Under the pieces are notes generated by a model that had not been told where the DNA came from, made no database searches, and was given only the letters and a program-made list of their open reading frames with translations. From positions 1-11,046 of the forward strand of contig JAURLM010000118.1 of the NCBI GenBank assembly GCA_030831265.1: a stretch of 11,046 nt of DNA, given 5' to 3'. How positions within the stretch are numbered: position 1 is the first letter of the stretch; each line of letters begins with the position of its first letter. The DNA is from Chloroflexota bacterium (GTDB lineage Bacteria > Chloroflexota > Dehalococcoidia > Lucifugimonadales > Lucifugimonadaceae). Positions 1 through 6,688 of the stretch are shown piece by piece. Made by a program: the position numbers and the translations under genes.

Positions 1-505
1 ACCAGAGCAAGCTGACACCCAGCAATCCAAGACCAACAACAGTCATTCCCATGACCGTTCCGCTGCCAAAAGCAACACGGAGCGCCGGGTTGAGGCCTTC
101 CTGTGCTGCCGTCGCGGTACGAGTGTTCGCCTTGACTGCGATGCTCATGCCAATCCAACCTGCAAGAGCGGATCCTATCGCACCCAGCAGGTATGAAATG
201 GCGGTCCAGGGACCAGTGCCATCAATACCGCCGTGTCCACGCAATTCTTCCAGTTTTGAAATCTGGCTGTTGTTCAGCACATTGAAGTCGATGAAGAGTG
301 CGAGGATTACAAATACAACTGCGACGAACACGGCCAGATAGGTATATTCCTTACGTAGGAATGCGATGGCACCAGTTTGAATCAGGCCACCGATCTTCTG
401 GACAACGTCGTTACCAGACGGTTTGCTAACCACCCACTTGGCGAATACGGCTGCCGCTACAAGTGCAAGCAAAGCAGCCACGATCGCCAGGATAATTGCG
501 TTCAT
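1..505 (-). CDS. hppA: Membrane-bound proton/sodium-pumping pyrophosphatase, N-terminal part
   Basis: Integral membrane enzyme that couples hydrolysis of pyrophosphate to ion pumping across the cytoplasmic membrane. Only the first 168 codons are in the window and the rest lies beyond the left edge. The reading frame is open from the ATG at 505. Hydrophobic segments are visible at about residues 2-25, 55-77, 100-125 and 145-167. Family-typical stretches are the GAIAFLRKEY segment (about 46-55), a Gly/Ala-rich helix containing GWIGMSIAVKANTRT (about 117-131), and the following EGLNPALRVAFGSG. A full protein of this family is roughly 650-800 residues. GGAGG at 515-519, nine bases before the ATG, supports the start. 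The residues that decide K+ dependence and H+ versus Na+ specificity lie outside the window. The gene has its own long, structured leader and so is probably transcribed separately from thiE. Confidence 0.93.
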   Translation of the reverse strand, partial: MNAIILAIVAALLALVAAAVFAKWVVSKPSGNDVVQKIGGLIQTGAIAFLRKEYTYLAVFVAVVFVILALFIDFNVLNNSQISKLEELRGHGGIDGTGPWTAISYLLGAIGSALAGWIGMSIAVKANTRTATAAQEGLNPALRVAFGSGTVMGMTVVGLGLLGVSLLW

Positions 506-525
506 TTACTACAGCCTCCGCAAAT

Positions 526-646
526 GAACCTTCCATGTCTGCCCCGGTAAACCCGGATTAGGGAAGGTTCGTGCTATGTTCCGGCATGTCAGCCGGGCGG
601 TATTGAGGGACAATTCGGCGGCATAGCCACCGTAGCCCATGTCTAC
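526..646 (-). promoter_or_regulatory. Structured 5' leader of hppA, candidate cis-regulatory RNA
   Basis: Read on the minus strand, this leader holds consecutive stem-loops. GUAG/CUAC (646-643 with 635-632) has a 7-nt loop. GGUGGC/GCCGCC (631-626 with 622-617) has a 3-nt loop and one U-G pair. CCGGC/GCCGG (596-592 with 585-581) has a 6-nt loop. A perfect 9-bp stem, GAACCUUCC/GGAAGGUUC (570-562 with 534-526), encloses a small CCGG/CCGG hairpin (556-553 with 547-544). The last stem ends six bases before the GGAGG ribosome binding site. I recognise no known riboswitch class. The hairpins are seen in the sequence; a regulatory role is inferred. Confidence 0.4.
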
Positions 647-662
647 TCAAGACCAGCTAGCG

Positions 663-691
663 AGGGTATCCCGGCTATTTAAACAGGTCAA
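663..691 (-). promoter_or_regulatory. Candidate sigma-70-type promoter of hppA
   Basis: On the minus strand, TTGACC (691-686) is followed by a 17-bp spacer and TACCCT (668-663). The -35 box matches consensus at five of six positions, and the -10 box at three of six. It would start transcription near 656, just before the first hairpin of the leader, giving a leader of about 150 nt. Confidence 0.35.
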
Positions 692-781
692 CATGAACTA
701 CGGGCCATGTGTGCAAAATCTTTGGCGTGGTTGAGTTGCGCTGGTGATACAAACGGATATCTGTAAGCCTGAATACGAGGG

Positions 782-1783
782 TTATGACCTGCTGAATATG
801 CGTGCCAGTTCACGCGTCGCAGCTTCAGGATCGTCAGCTTTCGTTACTGCGCTGGCGACACACGCTGCATCCGCTCCTGCGTCTGCAATTTGACCAATGT
901 TTCCCGTGTTGATGCCGCCAATAGCAATGACAGGAACGCCAACAGACTGTTTTACCTGTCGCAGTGTCTCTACCCCAGCGGGCCGAGTGTCCTGCTTGGT
1001 TCCGGTAGGGAACATTGCACCGACGGCGATGTAGTCGGCTCCCTCTGATTCGGAGTCCAGAGCTTCTTGCTGTAGAGCGTTAGACGTACCAATGACTGCT
1101 GCCGGGTTGAGCAGCTTTCGTGCTTCTTCGAGTGGGATGTCTTTCTGGCCGACATGAACACCGTCAGCACCCACTAGTGCGGCAATGTCCACCCAGTCGT
1201 TGACGATAAAGACGGCACCGGCTTTGCTGCACATCTCCTGGAAACGGGCGGCTGTGTCCAGCGTCTTATGACGTGACCCGCTCTTATCACGTAGCTGGAT
1301 GGCACAGGCACCGCCGGCAAGCGCTGCCGCGGCAACTTCGATAGCGGATCTGCCGTTGGTGTGTTCTGGATCCACGATCACGTAAATCCCATCGAACACA
1401 GACGCTGCTGCCTGTCTGATATCCCTTCCCAGCCGGTCGATTACGCGAGAAAGCACTTTTTCTGCACGAGACATCCATTCGGAGGATAAAGTTGCGCTGC
1501 CGTCAGGCGTGAGTGCGGAGACAAGTTTCATCGTGTCTAGCGCCACTTTGCACGCGCCAATTCCCGTGGGACGTGGGTCTTTGCCACGACCGGTCACATC
1601 AAGGAACGCATGTCGATCACGTTCTTCGGCGCTGGATGCCGTCGAAATGGATTCTCGAAGCGATTTGACGTCTGTCATCAGTCCTATCGGTTGCGTTGCA
1701 ACGACCTCAAGGAAACGCAGGTTGCGGTGAATAGCTTCCACCTGCGCAGACAGGTATGCGGTGCGTTGTGAGTTGTCAGTCAA
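782..1783 (-). CDS. thiE: Thiamine-phosphate synthase with extra N-terminal helical module
   Basis: Condenses hydroxymethylpyrimidine diphosphate with thiazole phosphate carboxylate to give thiamine monophosphate, the substrate of the ThiL encoded at 8530-9546. The catalytic TIM-barrel domain spans about residues 133-333. It shows YVIVD (134-138), QLRDK (163-167), VND (194-196), GADGVHVGQKD (205-215), GAMFPTGTK (255-263) and AIGGI (287-291). Residues 1-130 are an unusual, mostly helical extension. It may be a degenerate ThiD2-like module, since LRFLEVVA (22-29) resembles the LRVLEDVA of that family, but the identity is uncertain. I chose the TTG at 1783 because GGAG (1791-1794) lies seven bases upstream. 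The ATG at 1873 would add 30 implausible residues. The product is 333 aa. The gene is divergent from the cyclase-family gene, and 276 bp separate its stop from the hppA start. Confidence 0.9.
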   Translation of the reverse strand: MTDNSQRTAYLSAQVEAIHRNLRFLEVVATQPIGLMTDVKSLRESISTASSAEERDRHAFLDVTGRGKDPRPTGIGACKVALDTMKLVSALTPDGSATLSSEWMSRAEKVLSRVIDRLGRDIRQAAASVFDGIYVIVDPEHTNGRSAIEVAAAALAGGACAIQLRDKSGSRHKTLDTAARFQEMCSKAGAVFIVNDWVDIAALVGADGVHVGQKDIPLEEARKLLNPAAVIGTSNALQQEALDSESEGADYIAVGAMFPTGTKQDTRPAGVETLRQVKQSVGVPVIAIGGINTGNIGQIADAGADAACVASAVTKADDPEAATRELARIFSRS

Positions 1784-1828
1784 GAACTGGCTCCGTTCAC
1801 GCGGTAAGTAGCAGTTGAATAGAACGTG

Positions 1829-1857
1829 ATTGTATTCGAAGCCGTGATGGCAGGTAA
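1829..1857 (-). promoter_or_regulatory. Candidate thiE promoter
   Basis: On the minus strand, TACAAT at 1834-1829 is a good -10 box. Seventeen bases upstream is TTACCT (1857-1852), a weak -35 box. Transcription would start about 40 nt before the TTG start of thiE, downstream of the alternative ATG at 1873, which would therefore not be in the message. Confidence 0.3.
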
Positions 1858-1886
1858 CTGAACTGCCAGCCAAAGCGGTGCGACGT

Positions 1887-1892
1887 TAGAAT
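1887..1892 (+). promoter_or_regulatory. Possible -10 box for the cyclase-family gene
   Basis: TAGAAT differs from the -10 consensus at one position. It lies 50 bp before the ATG at 1943, leaving room for a leader carrying the GGAG ribosome binding site. No convincing -35 box is seen at 16-18 bp upstream. Confidence 0.22.
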
Positions 1893-1942
1893 GCAGGCGT
1901 AACCGCAATATCCCCAAATTCCACCTTTCACGGAGTACCGAA

Positions 1943-2887
1943 ATGCCTGCTGAACGCCCCACCGAATAGCAACTCATTAACTGGCTCAATAAAGACCTGA
2001 ACAACTGGGGGCGTTGGGGTAAAGATGACCAGAAGGGCACACTGAATCATCTCTCAGTTGAGAAGACGCGCTCCGCACTCGCATTGGTGCAGGAAGGTGC
2101 CACTGTGAGTTGCGCCCGTGATGTCAGTTACCAGGCCGCTCCTGATGTACCTCGCCCACCTCAACACTTCATGGTGCGGACAGGGTTTGACCACAAAGAA
2201 GGGGAGCCACCGGACCGACAGGTCGCTATCGACTATTTCGGCATCATCTTCCACGGGCACACTGTCATGCATGTGGATTCCCTGGCGCACTTTTTCTGGG
2301 ACGGGAAGATGTACAACGGCTTCCCAATGACCGATGTTTCGACTGATGAGGGTGCAAAGCGGAATAACGTGCTGGCTGGTAGCGCAGGAATCGTGACTCG
2401 CGGGGTGCTGGTAGATGCGCCGTATCTGCGCGGTACCGAACTGGTGGAACGCGGTGACGGTGTCGGCATGGACGATATTGAAAAGGCTGAGGCGCAATGT
2501 GGTTTCAAGGTCGAGAAGGGCGATGTCCTTTTGATGCGCACCGGTCAGCTCGGGCAGCGGGAGAAGACCGGTGGGCTGGACGTCGGCAAAGCGGGTTCAG
2601 CAGGCCCCAAACCTGAGATATTGCCGTTCATGCACGAACGCGAGATTGCCGTGATGGGGTCAGACACGGGCAACGATGTGGCCCCGACCGGCTACGCTAA
2701 GTTCACCAACCCGGTTCACCAGGTCGGCATCGTCGGCATGGGCCTGTGGATACTGGATAACGCATGGCTCGACACTCTTGCCGATGAGTGCCGCAAGCGC
2801 GGGCGTTGGGAGTTCGCTATCTCCATCAACCCGCTACGGATACCGAACGCTACGGGCTCACCGGTCAATCCGATCGCGATTTTCTGA
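1943..2887 (+). CDS. Cyclase-family (kynurenine formamidase-like) hydrolase, interrupted by in-frame TAG
   Basis: Member of the cyclase family (PF04199, relatives of kynurenine formamidase), metal-dependent amide or ester hydrolases. The substrate cannot be told from sequence. The frame opens at ATG 1943 with GGAG (1932-1935) seven bases upstream, but codon 9 is TAG (1967-1969). Immediately after it the frame encodes LNNWGRWGKDDQKGTLNHLS, the conserved beginning of the family, and stays open to the TGA at 2887. The metal-site motif HGHTVMHVDSLAH is centred near 2255-2290, followed by FWDGKMYNG. The typical C-terminal segments GSDTGNDV, HQVGIVGMGLW and SPVNPIAIF are present. The first conventional start after the stop is TTG 2084, which would lose the NWGRWG region and has no good ribosome binding site. 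This is therefore a recent nonsense allele, a base-call error (GAG to TAG), or a gene using an unusual start. The gene is convergent with the SDR, with an 8-bp gap. Confidence 0.8.
1967..1969 (+). other. In-frame amber codon in the cyclase-family gene
   Basis: TAG lies 24 nt after a well-placed ATG with its own Shine-Dalgarno, and precedes conserved family sequence in the same frame. One substitution would restore a Glu codon (GAG), giving a TEEQ-type N terminus. TAG is the normal terminator of rnhB, yraN and the integrase in this window, so amber reassignment is unlikely. Confidence 0.85.
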
Positions 2888-2895
2888 GCAGTTGG

Positions 2896-3669
2896 TCAGT
2901 GAGGTCGATCGATGGTGATGATGTTTCCGCCATCGACTGGCAAGACCACGCCTGTCACGTACGACGATGCGTCAGATGCCAGCCACGCTATGGCCTCACC
3001 GATTTCTTCCGGGCGTCCAGTTCTGCCTGCCGGGATGGCTGCATTCCATTTCTGCTGCAACTCCGGTTCGGCACTGAACCTTGTCAACCAGCCGCCAGCT
3101 TCAATGATGCCAGGTGCAACCGCGTTGACTCGGATTCCTTGCTTGCCGTACTTCGATGCTGCGGCGAGGGTCAACCCGTTGACGGCGAACTTTGCTGAGC
3201 CGTAGCTCTCGTTCGGTCCGCTGCGTAGCCCGGAAATAGACGAGGTGTTGACGATAGCGCCGCCACCTTGCTTCAACATCTGGGCGATCTCGTGCTTCAT
3301 GCAAAGCCACGTTGACGTTGTGTTCAACTCCATCGTCTTGAGAAATGCTTCAGGGCCTGCATCCGGCCAGTCCCTGTCAGCAGGAACACCGCCACCGGCG
3401 TTGTTTGCGGCACAGTCAAGCCTGCCAAACTCTGCGACAGCGAATTCGACCATTGCCTTGACCTGTTGTTCGTCCGTCACGTCTGTTCGGATGTAGGCTG
3501 CACTGCCTCCGGCGTGACGTATCTCATCTGTCAGCGAACGAAGTTCGTCTTCACGTCGGGCTGCAAGGACCACTTTCGCACCATGAGCAGCGAAAACTTT
3601 TGCGGTCGCTCTACCAATGCCGGAGCTCGAACCGGTGACGAGCGCGACTTTGCCTTCGAGCATGGACAT
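2896..3669 (-). CDS. Short-chain dehydrogenase/reductase (classical SDR)
   Basis: NAD(P)-dependent oxidoreductase of 257 aa, the usual length of a classical cytosolic SDR. The Rossmann nucleotide-binding motif is TGSSSGIG (12-19). Basic residues after the second strand (AARRE, 36-40) suggest NADP(H). Further motifs are D63-V64 for adenine contact, NNAG (89-92), active-site Asn116, the Ser segment NTSS (141-144), and Tyr156 with Lys160 in YGSAK. The C-terminal VTGVVLPVDGG is typical. The start ATG has GAGG (3676-3679) six bases upstream; a second ATG two codons in is also possible. The substrate is unknown. Its stop almost touches that of the cyclase-family hydrolase, so the pair may belong to one catabolic locus, but they are on opposite strands and no shared regulation is visible. 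The 201 bp between this gene and yraN hold no gene I can support. Confidence 0.93.
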   Translation of the reverse strand: MSMLEGKVALVTGSSSGIGRATAKVFAAHGAKVVLAARREDELRSLTDEIRHAGGSAAYIRTDVTDEQQVKAMVEFAVAEFGRLDCAANNAGGGVPADRDWPDAGPEAFLKTMELNTTSTWLCMKHEIAQMLKQGGGAIVNTSSISGLRSGPNESYGSAKFAVNGLTLAAASKYGKQGIRVNAVAPGIIEAGGWLTRFSAEPELQQKWNAAIPAGRTGRPEEIGEAIAWLASDASSYVTGVVLPVDGGNIITIDRPH

Positions 3670-3870
3670 GTTTCACCTCAGTGATGCGCGTTACACGCAG
3701 CTATCGCCAATCATCATCACGCCTGCGCCACCGCGCCGGCCTCCAGCAAGTCCATTCAAAGCCCTTGCCGATTACCGGGCGTATTCAGGCGGTGATGACG
3801 AAAAACCCAACCACGATAATTATCGACAGCACCCAGAACGGAATCGTCTCATCTCCTGCAGGCGCGGCGG

Positions 3871-4275
3871 CTAACCCGTTACCGCGTTTTCAACGAGATT
3901 TGACCTTATCACTCGGCCAGCGTGGTCCATCTCTATTGCCAGCACATCTATGCGCCAGTCTGCATCTGGCTGATCAACCAGTTCAAGAAATGCCTGTGCA
4001 GTGGTTATCAGACGTGCAGCTTTGGCTGGAGATAGCGATTCTTCCGGCAACCCGTAACTACCCGTGCGGCGTGTCTTTACTTCCACGAACACGAACTGGT
4101 TGCCCGAACGGCACACGAGATCGATTTCACCTTCCCTGACCCTGAAATTGGTGCGGACAATCTCGTAACCGTGCAAGCGGAGTATCGACTCTGCCGCAGC
4201 CTCTCCGGCGCGTCCTGCTCCATCGGGCAGATTCAGCCTGTGTGTTGGGGTCCGCGTTCTTGCGCTTTTTGTCAT
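3871..4275 (-). CDS. yraN: YraN/UPF0102 family endonuclease-fold protein
   Basis: Small protein of 134 aa with a restriction-endonuclease-like fold. Its role is not firmly established, though the family has often been linked to DNA or Holliday-junction processing. Visible motifs are the N-terminal GRAGEAAAESIL helix (about 21-32), the acidic core GEIDLV (49-54), FVEVKTR (63-69), which supplies the E-x-K of the PD-(D/E)xK site, and the later WRIDVLAIE (107-115). It starts eight bases after the rnhB stop and follows it on the same strand, a pairing that is very common in bacteria and supports co-transcription. The Shine-Dalgarno is weak (GGGTGA). The stop is TAG. Confidence 0.9.
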   Translation of the reverse strand: MTKSARTRTPTHRLNLPDGAGRAGEAAAESILRLHGYEIVRTNFRVREGEIDLVCRSGNQFVFVEVKTRRTGSYGLPEESLSPAKAARLITTAQAFLELVDQPDADWRIDVLAIEMDHAGRVIRSNLVENAVTG

Positions 4276-4283
4276 TTCACCCG

Positions 4284-4937
4284 CTAGTGCTGTAGCAATG
4301 CTTCACGTACGGGCCGGAAAGATGTCCGGTGTATTTCGCAGGGGCCGTTCATGCGTAGTGCTTGCAGATGACTTGCCGTGCCGTAACCCTTATGCGCTGC
4401 GAAACCGTATTCAGGAAACTGGTCATTGAAAACACCGGCCATTAACCGGTCGCGTGTGACCTTTGCCACCACCGATGCGGCAGCGATAGACAACGAAACC
4501 GCATCACCCTTGATAAGTGATCGCTGGGGCAGGGCAATGGCGTCGAGATTCATTGCGTCCATCAGCAGATGGTCCGGCCGTGGTTCGAGTCCTTCGATAG
4601 CGCGTGCCATTGCCAGCTTGGTCGCTGCGTAAATGCCGACCGCGTCGATCTCTTCTGCGTTGCACGCCCCAACTGCGTTCGGCAGTCCCGCGGCGATCAA
4701 GGCTTCAAATGCGGACTCCCGCTGCGTTTCGGTCATCTTCTTACTGTCCTTGAAGATTCCCAGCCACCGATCTGTGTCCGCCGAGTCCAGGACGACCGCT
4801 GCCGCGACAACCGGTCCGGCCAGCGGGCCACGGCCCACTTCGTCGACACCAGCGATGCGCAAGTAGCCCTTTCCCCAGAGGATCTGTTCGTGGCTGGTGT
4901 TCGGGTATGGAGGTATCTTGTCGGTGCGGATGTGCAT
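4284..4937 (-). CDS. rnhB: Ribonuclease HII
   Basis: Cytoplasmic endonuclease that cleaves the RNA strand of RNA/DNA hybrids and nicks at single ribonucleotides misincorporated in DNA. The protein has 217 aa. The signature AGVDEVGRGPLAGPV begins at residue 29 and carries D32 and E33. The other two catalytic acids are D127 (LLMDAMN) and D145 (IKGDAVS), followed by the family stretch AAASVVAKVTRDRLM (152-166) and HKGYGT (182-187). All four residues of the DEDD site are present. The ATG at 4937 gives a slightly long N terminus, and no strong ribosome binding site is seen there, so the start may be a little further in. The 108 bp before it contain a weak promoter-like TTGGCG-17 bp-TAACCT on the minus strand. 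mnmA lies upstream and yraN downstream, all on the same strand. Confidence 0.94.
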   Translation of the reverse strand: MHIRTDKIPPYPNTSHEQILWGKGYLRIAGVDEVGRGPLAGPVVAAAVVLDSADTDRWLGIFKDSKKMTETQRESAFEALIAAGLPNAVGACNAEEIDAVGIYAATKLAMARAIEGLEPRPDHLLMDAMNLDAIALPQRSLIKGDAVSLSIAAASVVAKVTRDRLMAGVFNDQFPEYGFAAHKGYGTASHLQALRMNGPCEIHRTSFRPVREALLQH

Positions 4938-5045
4938 GGGACACCGGTGATTGCGGAGACGGGAAGTGGACGAGGGTACGCGGTGGGGCAGAGGTTACCT
5001 GTATTCCCGCGACACGCCAAACACCGTGTCACCGTCCCGACACAA

Positions 5046-6188
5046 TTAGCGGGACGCGTCAGCCGAAGCGAGGGCTGTTGCTGCGAACTCACCGGGAGGG
5101 GCAGGTTCGATTAGACCACCGCCTAGCACCTCGTCACCGGCGAAGAAAACGACTGCCTGGCCGGGTGTGATAGCCCTCACTGGCTCATCGAACTTCAGTC
5201 TTGCCCATTCTCCGTGTGGAGTGACTGTTGCTGACGCGTTTTTGCCGTTATAGCGGATGCGCGCCTGGACACGGACACTTCCAATTGGCTCTGAACCTGA
5301 AATCCAGCTGACACCGGACGCCCACAGCTCATCCTTGAGCAACTCAGTGGCATCACCGACCGTGATGTCGCCGGTTGCAGCGTTGATGTGCGTCACGAAA
5401 ATCGGTCGGCCTGTTCCGCCGGCAATCGGTAGCCCCTTGCGCTGTCCGATGGTGAACTGGTGAACACCGTCGTGCTTGCCGAGCACGGTGCCATCTGACT
5501 TACGCAGAATCCCGGGAACACGCTGCTTCAGGCGGTCCTCTACAAACTCCTTGTAGTTGCCCGTCGGGATGAAGCAGATGTCCTGGCTGTCGGGCTTATC
5601 TGCAACCGGTAGCCCGAACCGGGTCGCCATCGCTCGTATTTCGTCTTTGTTGTATTCACCAATGGGCAAAGCCAGCTTCGCCAGCTTGTCCTGCGTCAGC
5701 GTGTACAGGACGTACGCCTGGTCTTTGAGCGGGTCGATACCGCTGAGTAACCGGTATGTACCGCCAGAGTTTTGCACCCGCGCGTAGTGGCCTGTGGCGA
5801 CGATATCAGCATCCATGAATTCTGCTCGTCGCATGAGAAAATCGAACTTCAGGCGGTCGTTACATGCGAGACACGGATGAGGCGTTCGACCCTTCTCATA
5901 CTCACCCACGAAGTAGTCGATGACGTGCTCCCTGAATTCCTCCTCGAAGTTCAGGTAGTAGTGCTTCGCGCCAATCACGCGGCATGTTGCGCGCGCATCT
6001 TCTACGTCTTCAAGGGAACAGCAAGACTTGCTCAGGCGACCGGCGTTGTCGAAGGGCGCGTCGAAAAGCCGCATCGTCACGCCGATGACTTCATATCCCT
6101 GTTCTGCGAGCAACGCCGCTGCAACAGAGGAGTCAACTCCTCCGCTCATGGCGACAACCGCTCTTTTCCTGTCTGTTCCTGTTTTCAT
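5046..6188 (-). CDS. mnmA: tRNA-specific 2-thiouridylase MnmA
   Basis: Adenylates U34 of tRNA-Lys, -Glu and -Gln and transfers sulfur from a persulfide to form 2-thiouridine, which aids decoding accuracy. The PP-loop is SGGVDSS (15-21). The first catalytic cysteine is C109 in TPHPCLACN (102-110), and the second is C205 in SQDICFI. GHYAR (133-137) and the KDQAYVLY segment (155-162) are typical. The central and C-terminal barrel domains follow, with FTIGQRKGLP. Length is 380 aa, normal for the family. I chose the ATG at 6188: the family begins just before the PP-loop, and a TACACT box lies seven bases upstream. The frame is open for 48 more codons but they do not look like MnmA. The gene is divergent from rsfS. 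Confidence 0.95.
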   Translation of the reverse strand: MKTGTDRKRAVVAMSGGVDSSVAAALLAEQGYEVIGVTMRLFDAPFDNAGRLSKSCCSLEDVEDARATCRVIGAKHYYLNFEEEFREHVIDYFVGEYEKGRTPHPCLACNDRLKFDFLMRRAEFMDADIVATGHYARVQNSGGTYRLLSGIDPLKDQAYVLYTLTQDKLAKLALPIGEYNKDEIRAMATRFGLPVADKPDSQDICFIPTGNYKEFVEDRLKQRVPGILRKSDGTVLGKHDGVHQFTIGQRKGLPIAGGTGRPIFVTHINAATGDITVGDATELLKDELWASGVSWISGSEPIGSVRVQARIRYNGKNASATVTPHGEWARLKFDEPVRAITPGQAVVFFAGDEVLGGGLIEPAPPGEFAATALASADASR

Positions 6189-6195
6189 CAACTCA

Positions 6196-6201
6196 AGTGT
6201 A
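6196..6201 (-). promoter_or_regulatory. -10 box of a probable leaderless mnmA transcript
   Basis: On the minus strand, TACACT ends exactly seven bases before the mnmA ATG, and no Shine-Dalgarno is present. Transcription would start at or next to the A of the ATG. No recognisable -35 box is found 17 bp upstream. Confidence 0.45.
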
Positions 6202-6272
6202 TCTTCGGCGATGAATTTCGCGCAGTAGTGTTGCCAACCAGAGTGTTGTGATGTCCTGAGACCGTTTGACGC

Positions 6273-6281
6273 TGTTACAAT
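6273..6281 (+). promoter_or_regulatory. Extended -10 promoter of a probable leaderless rsfS transcript
   Basis: TGTTACAAT forms a TGn-extended -10 box (TACAAT at 6276-6281) ending seven bases before the rsfS ATG. The -35 region is poor, as is common with extended -10 promoters. No ribosome binding site fits between the box and the start codon. Confidence 0.5.
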
Positions 6282-6288
6282 CGGATCA

Positions 6289-6669
6289 ATGACATCACGC
6301 ACTACAGAAGACCTGCAAAAGCTGGAATCCACCGAGGATTACGCGCGTTTTGCAGCCGAATATCTTTCTGACCGTCTTGCCTCCGATATCGTCCTGATAA
6401 ACGTTGAAGGCATTTGCTCTTACGCCGATTACCTGGTCATCGGAACCGGTGAGACCGACCGTCACCTCAACGCGATGGCGAACGACCTGATCCGACAGGT
6501 TAGGAAGCGTGGTCTTCACTCAATTCACCGCGAAGGAGATGGCTCCGGCGGGTGGGTTTTGATCAACTTCCCCGGTTTCGTCGTTCACCTGTTCAGCGAA
6601 GACAGCCGCACTTTCTATTCGCTGGACAAGCTGTGGGCGCGCGGCACTGAGATTGTTCGTCTCCAGTAA
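6289..6669 (+). CDS. rsfS: Ribosomal silencing factor RsfS (Iojap family)
   Basis: Binds ribosomal protein uL14 on the large subunit and blocks joining of the subunits, lowering translation in starvation. The protein has 126 aa, within the family range. The Iojap domain covers about residues 18-120. Typical stretches are YADYLVIGTGETDRH (45-59), where most members have a similar D-[FY]-[FL]-V-I-x-[TS]-G core, then REGDGSGGWVLINF, VVHLF and the closing Y-x-L-D-K-L-W (SLDKLWARG). The start ATG follows an extended -10 box directly, so the message is probably leaderless. It stands alone on the plus strand, divergent from mnmA and convergent with ndk with a 19-bp gap, in which I see no terminator hairpin. 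Confidence 0.94.
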   Translation: MTSRTTEDLQKLESTEDYARFAAEYLSDRLASDIVLINVEGICSYADYLVIGTGETDRHLNAMANDLIRQVRKRGLHSIHREGDGSGGWVLINFPGFVVHLFSEDSRTFYSLDKLWARGTEIVRLQ

Positions 6670-6688
6670 CCGGCGCACCCTCGCACGC

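Noticed and set aside
51..341. 96-codon plus-strand frame at the left end
   Set aside because: It is antisense to the clear hppA frame; the encoded sequence has no recognisable family and the opposite strand explains the region.
506..656. Fluoride riboswitch in the hppA leader
   Set aside because: Fluoride riboswitches do precede some pyrophosphatase genes, but I could not find the short conserved crcB-motif core (a GAUGG segment followed by its pseudoknot partner) in this leader.
1784..1873. 30-codon N-terminal extension of thiE from ATG 1873
   Set aside because: The Cys/His-rich sequence looks translated from non-coding DNA, the -10-like TACAAT lies inside it, and the TTG at 1783 has a well-spaced GGAG.
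1967..1969. TAG reassigned to an amino acid in this organism
   Set aside because: rnhB, yraN and the integrase all end at TAG at the expected family length, so TAG acts as a normal stop.
3785..3844. Minus-strand 19-residue hydrophobic peptide (IPFWVLSIIIVVGFFVITA) after yraN, with AGGAG eight bases before an ATT codon
   Set aside because: It looks like a membrane segment and has a good ribosome binding site, but no ATG, GTG or TTG fits. An ATT start is very rare, so I could not support it as a gene. Conservation in relatives would revive it.
4569..5114. 181-codon plus-strand frame across rnhB and the mnmA end
   Set aside because: It is antisense to well-recognised genes and low-complexity in character, with no family resemblance.
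6189..6332. 48-codon N-terminal extension of mnmA
   Set aside because: The residues do not resemble MnmA, the extension overlaps the rsfS start on the other strand, and the -10 box sits within it.
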